NCBI GenBank assembly: GCA_040754255.1
Contig: JBFMDA010000041.1
Location: 1-12,796, forward strand
Origin: SURF-25 sp040754255
Lineage (GTDB): Bacteria; Omnitrophota; Gorgyraeia; Gygaellales; Profunditerraquicolaceae
Direction of reading: 5' to 3'
DNA length: 12,796 nucleotides
A model generated the notes under the pieces. That model worked only from the letters and a program-made list of their open reading frames with translations, had not been told where the DNA came from and ran no database searches. The position numbers were made by a program, and so were the translations under genes. Positions 1-7,003 of this stretch are shown one piece after another. Every line of letters starts with the position of its first letter. Within the stretch, counting starts at the first letter, position 1.

Positions 1-708
1 GGCATCGAACAATTCAATGCGGGTAGGTTTTATTTCGTTGATCCTACATTCGGCATCAATAAGCAATACGCCCTTGAATTGTGTGATTTGATAATAAAGA
101 AAAGGCTGCAGGAAAGAATCGGCTGGGAAGTAAGTTCTAGGGTAGACGTGATGGACGAGGAATTATTGAAGAGCATGAAGAAGGCAGGTTGCGATACTAT
201 CGGCTTCGGGATAGAGTCAGGCAACGATGAAGTGCTGGAGCAAACGGGAAAGCACACGAATAAAAGAATGATTCTTGACGTCATAAAGCTGTGTAATAAA
301 ATCGGGATAACAGTAGGCAGCACTTTTATTTTTGGCCATCCGTATGAGTCATCGCAAAGAATAAATGAAACCATTAAATTTGCAAGAAGCCTGCCTATTG
401 CTACCGCAAGTTTCGCTATTATGGTCCCTTTCCCGGGCACAAAGATATATGAAATGGCCAGGCACAATCTCGGCGGATTCAGGATCCTGACAAAGCAATG
501 GGACGCCTATGGCAAACAGGTAGGGATGGCCATGGAATTAGAAAATGTCCCTCAAAAGGAATTATTAAAGCTGCAAGCTAAGGCATACATTTATTTTTAT
601 TGCAGTTTTCGCAGGATAGCGTTTCTTTTGCGCCATCTTACGTTTGCCAGGGCGCTGTATGCCTTTAAAAGGTCCTTGTTTCTATTACGTTTTGACAAAA
701 GAACCTAA
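1..708 (+). CDS. Radical SAM protein, B12-binding (BchE-like) type, C-terminal part only
   Basis: This frame is open from base 1 and ends at TAA 706-708, giving 235 residues of a protein whose start lies left of the window. A TTG at 79 is an internal codon, because the conserved family sequence continues upstream of it (FVDPTFGINK near residues 13-22, the usual F-x-D-x-T-F strand of these enzymes). The visible part is the second half of the radical SAM barrel: SSRVDVMDEELL, then AGCDTIGFGIESG, then the G-x-x-FIFGHPYES strand, then PFPGTKIYE. The cluster-binding CxxxCxxC and any B12-binding domain would be upstream and are not visible. It aligns well with residues of about 250-440 of the full-length enzyme at 9789-11243, so the two are paralogues. 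Both end in a basic, aromatic tail. Family members use S-adenosylmethionine radicals for methylation, cyclisation or other modifications; the substrate here is unknown. Confidence is high for family and low for reaction. Confidence 0.9.
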   Translation, partial: GIEQFNAGRFYFVDPTFGINKQYALELCDLIIKKRLQERIGWEVSSRVDVMDEELLKSMKKAGCDTIGFGIESGNDEVLEQTGKHTNKRMILDVIKLCNKIGITVGSTFIFGHPYESSQRINETIKFARSLPIATASFAIMVPFPGTKIYEMARHNLGGFRILTKQWDAYGKQVGMAMELENVPQKELLKLQAKAYIYFYCSFRRIAFLLRHLTFARALYAFKRSLFLLRFDKRT

Positions 709-734
709 TAGCTCTTTTTAACGAATAGGTAACG

Positions 735-741
735 AAGGGAG
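735..741 (+). promoter_or_regulatory. Ribosome binding site for the Gfo/Idh dehydrogenase
   Basis: AAGGGAG lies 11 bases before the ATG at 753, inside the only gap (709-752) longer than 10 bases in the window. It is the best Shine-Dalgarno match in the gap and supports the ATG at 753 as the start. The spacing is slightly long. Confidence 0.55.
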
Positions 742-752
742 AACAAACCATT

Positions 753-1784
753 ATGCTTAAAATAGGAATAATCGGGGTAGGGGGATGGGGCCAGAATTTG
801 GTGCGCGTATTCAGCCAGCTTTCGAATGCGCAGGTCGTATGTATATGCGATTCTAACGCAGGCAGGCTAGGGTTCATACAATCGAAATACCGTCCTTTAA
901 AGAGCGCTACGGACTATCGTGAGCTTCTTGAGGACCCAGAGATTGATGCAGTGGTAATCGCGACTTCTGCGGCGAGCCATTTCCAGATCGCCCAAGACGC
1001 ACTCGCGCACGGCAAACATGTGTTTGTAGAGAAACCGCTTGCCCTCTCCTCGGCTGAATGTGAAACGCTCATTACGGCGGCTCAAACCCGGCATGTAACG
1101 CTGATGGTGGGGCATACGTTCCTCTATAACCCGGCAGTGCGCAAGGCCAAAGAATACCTGGACAAGAAATACTTAGGAGACGTGTATTATATTTACACGC
1201 AGCGGCTTAACCTCGGCATAGTCCGCAGGGACGTGAACGCGATGTGGAATTTTGCGCCTCACGATATCTCTATCATTATGTACCTTTTGGATAAACTGCC
1301 TTCTGCTGTTTCTGCGAAGGGGCTCTCTTATATCCAGGAGAATATCGAGGATGTGGTATTTTTAAACCTCGATTTTCCCGGCGGCACTTCCGCGCATATC
1401 CATATCAGCTGGCTGGACCCGAATAAAACGAGAAAAGTGACGATTATCGGCAGCGAGCGAATGATTGTCTACGATGACATTAACTCCGATGCCAGGATCC
1501 AGATTTACGACAAGGGGATTACGAAGAAAGCGAACGTCTCGCTTGAAGAATTCAATTCCTACGGGCAATTCCAGCTTATTCACCGCGCAGGAGATGTGCT
1601 CATTCCTAAGGTGGATACTACAGAAGCCCTGCAGGTGGAAGCCGAGCATTTCGTCGATTGTATCATCGGTAAGAAAAAGCCGCTTTCAGACGGATTAAAC
1701 GGGCTTGCGGTAGTGAAGATTCTTGAAGCAGCGGATAGGTCCATAAAGGCGGGCGGCACAGTACAGCAGGTTACCTGGAGGTAG
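753..1784 (+). CDS. Gfo/Idh/MocA family NAD(P)-dependent sugar dehydrogenase
   Basis: This is a 343-residue oxidoreductase of normal length for the family. The N-terminal Rossmann fold shows the dinucleotide loop GVGGWG at residues 8-13, with Asp33 at the end of the second strand, which suggests NAD. The family Lys motif EKP is at 93-95, followed by the G-H-x-x-x-YNP segment, and the likely catalytic His170 sits in FAPHDIS. The C-terminal half is the usual alpha/beta substrate and oligomer domain. It is followed 6 bases later by a UDP-GlcNAc 2-epimerase family gene. In WbpB/WlbA-type pathways a Gfo/Idh enzyme oxidises C3 of a UDP-N-acetylhexosamine or its uronate before transamination, so a role in making an unusual nucleotide sugar is likely. 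The partner aminotransferase and acetyltransferase are not in the window, so the exact substrate is an inference. It is probably cytoplasmic and the first gene of the main operon. Confidence 0.9.
   Translation: MLKIGIIGVGGWGQNLVRVFSQLSNAQVVCICDSNAGRLGFIQSKYRPLKSATDYRELLEDPEIDAVVIATSAASHFQIAQDALAHGKHVFVEKPLALSSAECETLITAAQTRHVTLMVGHTFLYNPAVRKAKEYLDKKYLGDVYYIYTQRLNLGIVRRDVNAMWNFAPHDISIIMYLLDKLPSAVSAKGLSYIQENIEDVVFLNLDFPGGTSAHIHISWLDPNKTRKVTIIGSERMIVYDDINSDARIQIYDKGITKKANVSLEEFNSYGQFQLIHRAGDVLIPKVDTTEALQVEAEHFVDCIIGKKKPLSDGLNGLAVVKILEAADRSIKAGGTVQQVTWR
1777..1782 (+). promoter_or_regulatory. Strong ribosome binding site for the 2-epimerase
   Basis: GGAGGT sits 8 bases before the ATG at 1791 and lies within the last codons of the upstream dehydrogenase; its final T is the first base of the TAG stop. 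It is the strongest Shine-Dalgarno sequence in the window and implies good translation of the epimerase from the shared transcript. Confidence 0.75.
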
Positions 1785-1790
1785 CAAGAT

Positions 1791-2849
1791 ATGAAGGTTG
1801 CATCGATTATCGGAACAAGGCCTAATTTTATCAAAGAATATTCCATTAATCGCGCCTTTAAGAACAAGGGCATTAAGGAAATCATTATTCACACCGGCCA
1901 GCATTACGATTTCGCTATGTCCAACATCTTTTTTAAGGAACTCAATATCCCCCAGCCTGATTATATTGCTGAAATACTAAAGGGGCGGCACGGGCAGGAA
2001 ACCGCGGCTATGCTGTCTTTTATAGAAGATATCTTAATCCAGGAAAAGCCTACTCTTACGCTTGTCTACGGTGATGTGAATTCGACTGTTGCCGGCGCTT
2101 TGGCTTCCGCAAAGCTTAAAATCCCCGTAGCCCATATTGAGGCGGGGTTAAGGACCGAATCCAGGAATAATCCAGAGGAGATCAACCGCAGGGTAGCCGA
2201 TACCCTCTCTTCAGTCCTGTTCCCGCACATAAAAGAAGCGTACGATTCCCTCATTAAAGAGCATTACCATAAGGACGATGTGTTTTTGGTGGGGGACGTC
2301 ATGCTGGACAGCCTTAACCGGGTCATAAAAGAGTTTTCAATAAAGGTAACAAAGGGGGATTATCTCCTAGCGACTCTTCACAGGGAAGAGAATACCGATA
2401 CGCGAGAGCGGCTTTCGAGCGTTATCGACGCTTTGATCGAGAGCAAAGAGAGAATCAAATTTCCCCTGCATCCCAGGACAGAAAAGAAGCTGCGCGAATT
2501 TAAGCTTTATGAGAAACTTAGCCATGCGCCTTCAGTTGAAATCCTCAAGCCTTTAGGCTACGTTGAATTTGTCCGCCTGCTTGCCGGTGCCAAAAAGGTA
2601 CTGACCGATTCCGGAGGAGTAAGGCGCGAGGCATACATGTTAAAGAAACCGGTGATAACCCTTATCGACATAATCTGGGTTCCCCGCATGGTAGAGATTG
2701 GTTGGAGCAAAGTGGTTGATGTTGATAAGAAAAAAATTCTTGATGCCATCCGTACCCACGACCCGGCACTAAATACTTGGGAAGATATATTCGGAGACGG
2801 CAAGGCATCAGAAAGGGTCGCCGACATTTTAATGAAAAGGTACGGGTGA
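1791..2849 (+). CDS. wecB: UDP-N-acetylglucosamine 2-epimerase (non-hydrolysing) family
   Basis: This 352-residue protein has the full length of the family. It interconverts UDP-GlcNAc-type and UDP-ManNAc-type sugars in the cytoplasm. Visible landmarks are IIGTRPNFIK with Lys15, TGQHYD (35-40), YGDVNST with Asp95, AHIEAGLR with Glu117, PEEINR (128-133), LHPRT with His227, and TDSGGVRREA (272-281). All recognised catalytic positions of WecB-type enzymes are therefore present. The FAMSNIFFKELNIPQPDY segment resembles the WbpI-like branch, which epimerises UDP-2,3-diacetamido uronic acids, and a Gfo/Idh dehydrogenase directly upstream fits that branch. The odd point is the loop after DSGG. Most relatives have R-D-x-T-E-W there, but this protein has LIDIIWVPRMVE (291-302), with the conserved Arg and Glu gone. 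It overlaps nothing and is 3 bases from the next gene. The fold is secure; whether the substrate is UDP-GlcNAc or a derivative is open, so the symbol is only a family label. Confidence 0.9.
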   Translation: MKVASIIGTRPNFIKEYSINRAFKNKGIKEIIIHTGQHYDFAMSNIFFKELNIPQPDYIAEILKGRHGQETAAMLSFIEDILIQEKPTLTLVYGDVNSTVAGALASAKLKIPVAHIEAGLRTESRNNPEEINRRVADTLSSVLFPHIKEAYDSLIKEHYHKDDVFLVGDVMLDSLNRVIKEFSIKVTKGDYLLATLHREENTDTRERLSSVIDALIESKERIKFPLHPRTEKKLREFKLYEKLSHAPSVEILKPLGYVEFVRLLAGAKKVLTDSGGVRREAYMLKKPVITLIDIIWVPRMVEIGWSKVVDVDKKKILDAIRTHDPALNTWEDIFGDGKASERVADILMKRYG

Positions 2850-2852
2850 AAC

Positions 2853-3581
2853 ATGAAAAAAACCAGGCTTTCTGTCGTAACTCCCTGTTATAACGAAGAA
2901 GACTCATTGCCTATGATATTTTACCGTTTTGATCTTTTAGAAAGGCTTATGCATGATTCTGCGTATGATATAGAGTTCGTCATAGTTGATGACGGAAGCA
3001 GCGATAAGACACCTACCATGCTGGCGTTAAAATACGCAAATAAGCAAAACGTCAAGATAATTACACACCCTTCCAACAAGGGATTCGGTGCCGCCCTTAA
3101 AACCGGGCTACGCGCTGCAAGCGGCGAGATAGTAGTGACTATCGATGCCGATACCAACTATGACCATGAGGAAATTCCGGAAATTCTTGACTATCTCTGC
3201 GACGGGACGGATGTAGTCACTGCGTCTCCTTTTCATCCCGAGGGAAAATGGAATTACCCCATTCACCGGTTTATTCCAAGCCGTACGGTAGTAGCGTTGT
3301 ACAAATTCGTTTTGAAAGGCAAGGCCGACTCTGTGCATACCATGACCAGCGGTTTCAGGGTGTACCGGGCGCATATTCTGAAGGATATTATGCCCACCGC
3401 AAACGATTTCCTCGCTACCGCAGAATTGCTTGTCCGGGCACTGCTTAAGGGCTACCGGGTGAAGGAGTACCCGACCGTGCTCTATGAAAGGAAATTCGGC
3501 GTCTCTAAGTTGAAGACCTTTAAGACCACCATGAGCCATTTGCGTTTTATGTGGAAGATTTACAGGGGGAAAATCCAATAA
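2853..3581 (+). CDS. Family 2 glycosyltransferase, DPM1-like, no membrane domain
   Basis: This is a 242-residue GT-A glycosyltransferase. The opening LSVVTPCYNEEDSLP (6-20) and VDDGSSD (45-51) bind the nucleotide of the donor. The metal-binding DAD (98-100) is followed by TNYDHEEIPEIL, and MTSGFRVYR (164-172) is the conserved acceptor-side strand of dolichol-phosphate-mannose-synthase-like enzymes. The C-terminal LYERKFGVSKL motif also fits that group. The protein ends soon after, with no clear transmembrane helices, unlike GtrB-type lipid-phosphate sugar transferases. It may therefore be a soluble or peripherally bound enzyme that loads sugar on a polyprenyl phosphate or a growing glycan. 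It starts 3 bases after the epimerase stop and ends 2 bases before the amidotransferase start, so it is co-expressed with both. Donor and acceptor cannot be read from the sequence. Confidence 0.9.
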   Translation: MKKTRLSVVTPCYNEEDSLPMIFYRFDLLERLMHDSAYDIEFVIVDDGSSDKTPTMLALKYANKQNVKIITHPSNKGFGAALKTGLRAASGEIVVTIDADTNYDHEEIPEILDYLCDGTDVVTASPFHPEGKWNYPIHRFIPSRTVVALYKFVLKGKADSVHTMTSGFRVYRAHILKDIMPTANDFLATAELLVRALLKGYRVKEYPTVLYERKFGVSKLKTFKTTMSHLRFMWKIYRGKIQ

Positions 3582-3583
3582 CT

Positions 3584-5467
3584 ATGTGCGGCATCTGCGG
3601 CGTATATCACTTTTCGGGGGAGAAGGCAGATAAAGAATCTGTGACCGCAATGCGGGACGCTATGGTTCACCGCGGGCCTGACGGCGAAGGCCTGTTCCTT
3701 GAAAAGAACGTGGGCTTAGGCCACAGAAGGTTAAGTATCATCGATATTTCCGGCGGAGCCCAGCCGATGTCTAACGAGGACGGCTCAATCATCCTGGTTC
3801 TTAACGGCGAGATCTACAATTACTTGGAACTAAAAGAGGAATTGAAAAAACGCAGCCATGTATTTAAGACCCATAGCGACGCCGAAGTAGTCCTGCATCT
3901 TTATGAAGAATACGGTCAAGAATGTCTGTCGTACCTGAACGGGATGTATGCATTCGTGCTGTATGACAAGAGGAAAAAAATGATGTGTATGGCGCGCGAC
4001 CCGTTCGGAATAAAGCCACTTTATTATAAAAGGACCGTAGAGAAGCTGATTTTTGCTTCCGAAATAAAGGCGTTGCTGCGTTATCCGGGAGAGCATCCCC
4101 GCCTGAATAAGGAAGCGCTGATGGATTACCTGACTTTTCAGTATGTCTTGGGAGAAAAAACATTTTTTAGAGACGTCGAAAAAATACTCCCCGGGCATAT
4201 GGCGGTCATCACCAATAAGAAATTTAAGATGATTCCTTTTTGGGACTTGCCCGCGCAGGAAGAAGCGGGTCTCTCCGAGGCAGAGTGTCAGGAGGCGCTG
4301 TTTGACGTTTTGAAGGACTCGGTAAGGATCCAGCTGCGTAGTGACGTGCCTGTTGGCAGCTACCTGAGCGGCGGCATTGATACGTCTTCGATAGTCTGCT
4401 TAGCTTCACGGCATTTAGGGTACCAGCTCAAGACATTTACTGCCGGATTTAAGGAGGGAGGGGTCTACGATGATACGGAATTTGCGCGGGTAACCTCCCG
4501 GTACGCCGATACGCGCCATTATGAGATTTTTCCGACTTCCGCCGACTTCAGAAATTTTTTTGATAAAGTAATATGGCACTTGGATGAGCCTGTTGCTGCG
4601 CAAGGCATATTCCCTCAATATATGGTATCAAGGCTCGCCAGTGAGAATGTGAAGGTTGCGTTAGGCGGGCAAGGGGCGGATGAAATTATCGGAGGGTATA
4701 CCCGCTACTATCTGCTTTATTTGGAGATGCTGCTTCGAGAAAGGGTACGCGGAGTAAAAGACAAAAGCGTCTCTTCCTTTTCTTTGGAAGACGCCCTCTT
4801 GAGTATCCCGCAGTTGACAAAATATGTGCCTCTCTTGCATCATTTTTTCCAAGAAAATTTATTCGGCCCTGCGCAAGAGCGGTACTTTAGACTGGTTTGC
4901 AGGTGCGAAAATCTAAATAGCGTTCTGTCAGAAGAATTTTTACATGGCGTCCGTGATTATTCTCCTTACGAGAGTTACCTCAAGATTTTTAACGCCGGCC
5001 GATATACCCAATTGCTCAATAAGGTGCTGCGCTATGAAGTCAAGGCGTGGCTGCCTGCGTTGCTTCAGGTAGAGGACAGAGTGAGTATGGCCTGTTCTTT
5101 GGAATCGCGGGTGCCGTTTCTGGATACGCGAATCGCCAAGCTTATTTTCAGTATGCCAGTCGGCATAAAATTCAAAAACGGCCAGACCAAATATATCCTG
5201 CGCAAGACCGTAAAAGGCATTATTCCTGACAGGATCGCTGAACGAAAGGATAAGATAGGTTTTCCGGTCCCGCTTTTCAAATGGCTTAAAAATGATTTAA
5301 AGGGTTTTCTTGATGAGCGCCTCGGCAAAAATTGTTGCCTTAATGGGATCTTTAAGCCCGAAGCGGTCCATACGATTATTGGCGCAAGCCGTGAATTTGA
5401 CCGTGATGTCTGGGGGGTTATGTGCCTGGAGTCATGGTACCGGCAGTTTTTTCTTGAATCAAAATGA
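3584..5467 (+). CDS. asnB: Asparagine synthase-type glutamine amidotransferase (AsnB family)
   Basis: This 627-residue protein is of usual AsnB length. The start is set at ATG 3584 because Met-Cys-Gly-Ile-Cys-Gly puts the catalytic nucleophile at Cys2, which must be N-terminal after Met removal; the frame also stays open to a GTG at 3551 overlapping the previous gene, but that start would bury the Cys. The glutaminase domain (about 1-210) shows HRGPDGEG, GHRRLSIID, LNGEIYNY and RDPFGIKPLYY. The synthetase domain carries the pyrophosphate loop SGGIDTSS (262-269), GGQGADEIIGGY, the QVEDRVSMACSLESRVPFLD segment, and RKDKIGFPVP with the expected Lys. It releases ammonia from glutamine and forms an amide from an ATP-activated carboxylate. 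In polysaccharide loci such proteins often amidate uronic acids rather than make free asparagine, and the glycan context favours that here. Its stop overlaps the next start (ATGA), so translation is probably coupled. Confidence 0.93.
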   Translation: MCGICGVYHFSGEKADKESVTAMRDAMVHRGPDGEGLFLEKNVGLGHRRLSIIDISGGAQPMSNEDGSIILVLNGEIYNYLELKEELKKRSHVFKTHSDAEVVLHLYEEYGQECLSYLNGMYAFVLYDKRKKMMCMARDPFGIKPLYYKRTVEKLIFASEIKALLRYPGEHPRLNKEALMDYLTFQYVLGEKTFFRDVEKILPGHMAVITNKKFKMIPFWDLPAQEEAGLSEAECQEALFDVLKDSVRIQLRSDVPVGSYLSGGIDTSSIVCLASRHLGYQLKTFTAGFKEGGVYDDTEFARVTSRYADTRHYEIFPTSADFRNFFDKVIWHLDEPVAAQGIFPQYMVSRLASENVKVALGGQGADEIIGGYTRYYLLYLEMLLRERVRGVKDKSVSSFSLEDALLSIPQLTKYVPLLHHFFQENLFGPAQERYFRLVCRCENLNSVLSEEFLHGVRDYSPYESYLKIFNAGRYTQLLNKVLRYEVKAWLPALLQVEDRVSMACSLESRVPFLDTRIAKLIFSMPVGIKFKNGQTKYILRKTVKGIIPDRIAERKDKIGFPVPLFKWLKNDLKGFLDERLGKNCCLNGIFKPEAVHTIIGASREFDRDVWGVMCLESWYRQFFLESK

Positions 5468-6993
5468 CGGTATATATTCGAATTCCTGACGATAGGCACG
5501 TATCGGAATACGTAAGGTATATTTGCGAGGCATTTAAATACATTACCAATACAGATGTTGAATTCAGGTTTAAGGAAAAAGGCGGGGATATTGGGCCGCA
5601 CGATTGTGTCATCAATTACGGAATGCCGCCGGAGGGTGGCTGTATCAACATCCCAATGGTTTGCTCTCCTATACACGCAGAGGACTATTGTTATGGCAAA
5701 TGCAACACCTCATTTTTTAAGGACTCGCGTTTAAATGATGTCGCACTGCCCGTATACCGGCAGCTTCTTAAGACCCAACGTGCCGGAGATAGCGTGGTTT
5801 TTTCTGAAGTTAGTAGCGGGAAGCCGTTAATCAGCTGTGAAGGCAACGGGCGAAAAGGCATCAATGTCCATTTCGACCTTTTTTATAACATTTTTTGTGT
5901 TTTGGGCAATATCCCTGATAAGACTTTTGAAGAGAAGCACGGAATTGCGCACTCGTATGCGAAGTTTATACGGAAAGACAGGGCGTTTTACCGCAAGCCA
6001 TGGGTAAATTATTTTTTTATCGTTTTTCAGTCGCTCATTGAGGCAATGGCTGGGAAAGGCCTCACAAGCCAATCATCCGGCCATCTACGTTTCCATGTGC
6101 TTATGATGTATGACGTTGACGCACTAAGGAAGACAGCCGTTATGCAAACGAAGCAGCTTTTGTTTATTGCCGTTAACGTGCTGCGGTGTTTTTTAAAAGT
6201 GGATTTTAAGAAATTCTTTAGCGAAGGAAAGCGGCTTGTCCGGTTCATTTTTACCCGGTGTAATTATTTATGTTTTGAAGAAATCGTTTTGCAGGAGGAG
6301 CCGTTTAAAATTTCGTCTGTATTTAATATATATCAAAAACTCAATCACCGGGGGATGAAGAAAATCAAGAGCCTTATCTTTGACCCTGCATACGATATTT
6401 CCAGGGAAGCGCAGGCAAAGGAAGCGATTAAGGCATTGATACGAAGAGGAAAGAGCGCTGGCCTGCATTCGGGCTATAATTCCTTTGTTTCAAGCGCTGG
6501 GCTTGCATTGCAGAAGTCAAAGCTTTCCGAAACGCTGCATTGTCCGGTAAGAGGGATACGGCAGCACTGGCTGAGGTTTTCAGTCAAGGATACCTGGAAG
6601 GCGCAGGAGGAAGCAGGTTTTTTGTATGATGCCAGTTTCGGTTTTAACGATGCAATAGGGTTTAGGAGCGGATTGGCGCATCCTTTCTTTCCTTACTCGC
6701 ACCAAGAAACACGAAGGTATAGAGTGCTGGAGGTGCCTCCCGTATTAATGGATTCGACACTTATGCATTATTCAAACTGCTCAGAGGAGCGTGCGTTTAC
6801 AGAAGCAGTCGAAATACTCAATGAGGTGAAGAAATTCGCGGGCACCTGCGCGATAGTATGGCATCAGGAATCTTTTTGCCGGGATTACGGGTGGGGGAAC
6901 CTGTTGAAACGTATCCTTGGCTGGGTCGCCGATAACGGCGGTAGTTTCATTTCAGAGCAAGAGCTGTTATCGCAACACAATCTTTTACGCTAA
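5464..6993 (+). CDS. Polysaccharide deacetylase-like protein with N-terminal accessory domain
   Basis: This 509-residue protein starts at an ATGA overlap with asnB and has no obvious Shine-Dalgarno, which points to translational coupling. The C-terminal two thirds match a divergent NodB/CE4-like family from polysaccharide loci. Its landmarks are MYDVDAL (215-221), GLHSGYNSF (333-341), RQHWLRF (366-372), the segment from YDASFGF to FRSG (388-403) and IVWHQESF (464-471). The N-terminal 200 residues, including FDLFYNIFCVLG (137-148), look like the accessory domain usually paired with this family (DUF7033-like, from memory). Relatives generally have THDVD where this has MYDVD, so a His is replaced by Tyr; the two Asp are kept. 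No signal peptide is seen, so it would act in the cytoplasm, perhaps on a nucleotide sugar or lipid-linked glycan. Family assignment is good. Actual deacetylase activity is inferred and could be altered. Confidence 0.75.
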   Translation: MTVYIRIPDDRHVSEYVRYICEAFKYITNTDVEFRFKEKGGDIGPHDCVINYGMPPEGGCINIPMVCSPIHAEDYCYGKCNTSFFKDSRLNDVALPVYRQLLKTQRAGDSVVFSEVSSGKPLISCEGNGRKGINVHFDLFYNIFCVLGNIPDKTFEEKHGIAHSYAKFIRKDRAFYRKPWVNYFFIVFQSLIEAMAGKGLTSQSSGHLRFHVLMMYDVDALRKTAVMQTKQLLFIAVNVLRCFLKVDFKKFFSEGKRLVRFIFTRCNYLCFEEIVLQEEPFKISSVFNIYQKLNHRGMKKIKSLIFDPAYDISREAQAKEAIKALIRRGKSAGLHSGYNSFVSSAGLALQKSKLSETLHCPVRGIRQHWLRFSVKDTWKAQEEAGFLYDASFGFNDAIGFRSGLAHPFFPYSHQETRRYRVLEVPPVLMDSTLMHYSNCSEERAFTEAVEILNEVKKFAGTCAIVWHQESFCRDYGWGNLLKRILGWVADNGGSFISEQELLSQHNLLR

Positions 6994-6996
6994 AGG
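6992..6996 (+). promoter_or_regulatory. Ribosome binding site selecting the TTG start of the ATP-grasp gene
   Basis: AAAGG lies 7 bases before a TTG at 7004. It begins inside the stop codon of the deacetylase-like gene (TAA 6991-6993). It favours TTG 7004 over a longer reading frame that begins at 6917 inside the upstream gene. Confidence 0.6.
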
Positions 6997-7003
6997 TTCT
7001 TCA

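Noticed and set aside
692..721. Possible promoter: TTGACA at 692-697 with TTTTAA at 716-721
   Set aside because: The -35 match is perfect but lies inside the coding end of the first gene, and the -10 is only 3 of 6. Chance is likely without other evidence.
709..752. Gap between first two genes as a terminator or riboswitch
   Set aside because: It is only 44 bases, has no inverted repeat next to its T run, and only the ribosome binding site can be supported.
3108..3578. 156-codon minus-strand frame opposite the glycosyltransferase
   Set aside because: It is fully antisense to a clear GT2 domain, with no family motif or ribosome binding site.
3551..3583. GTG start for asnB overlapping the glycosyltransferase
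   Set aside because: It would add 11 residues before the catalytic Cys2, which must become the N-terminal residue.
5065..5676. 203-codon open frame on the minus strand
   Set aside because: It lies across the well-supported asnB and deacetylase-like genes, has no recognisable motif, and is a shadow frame.
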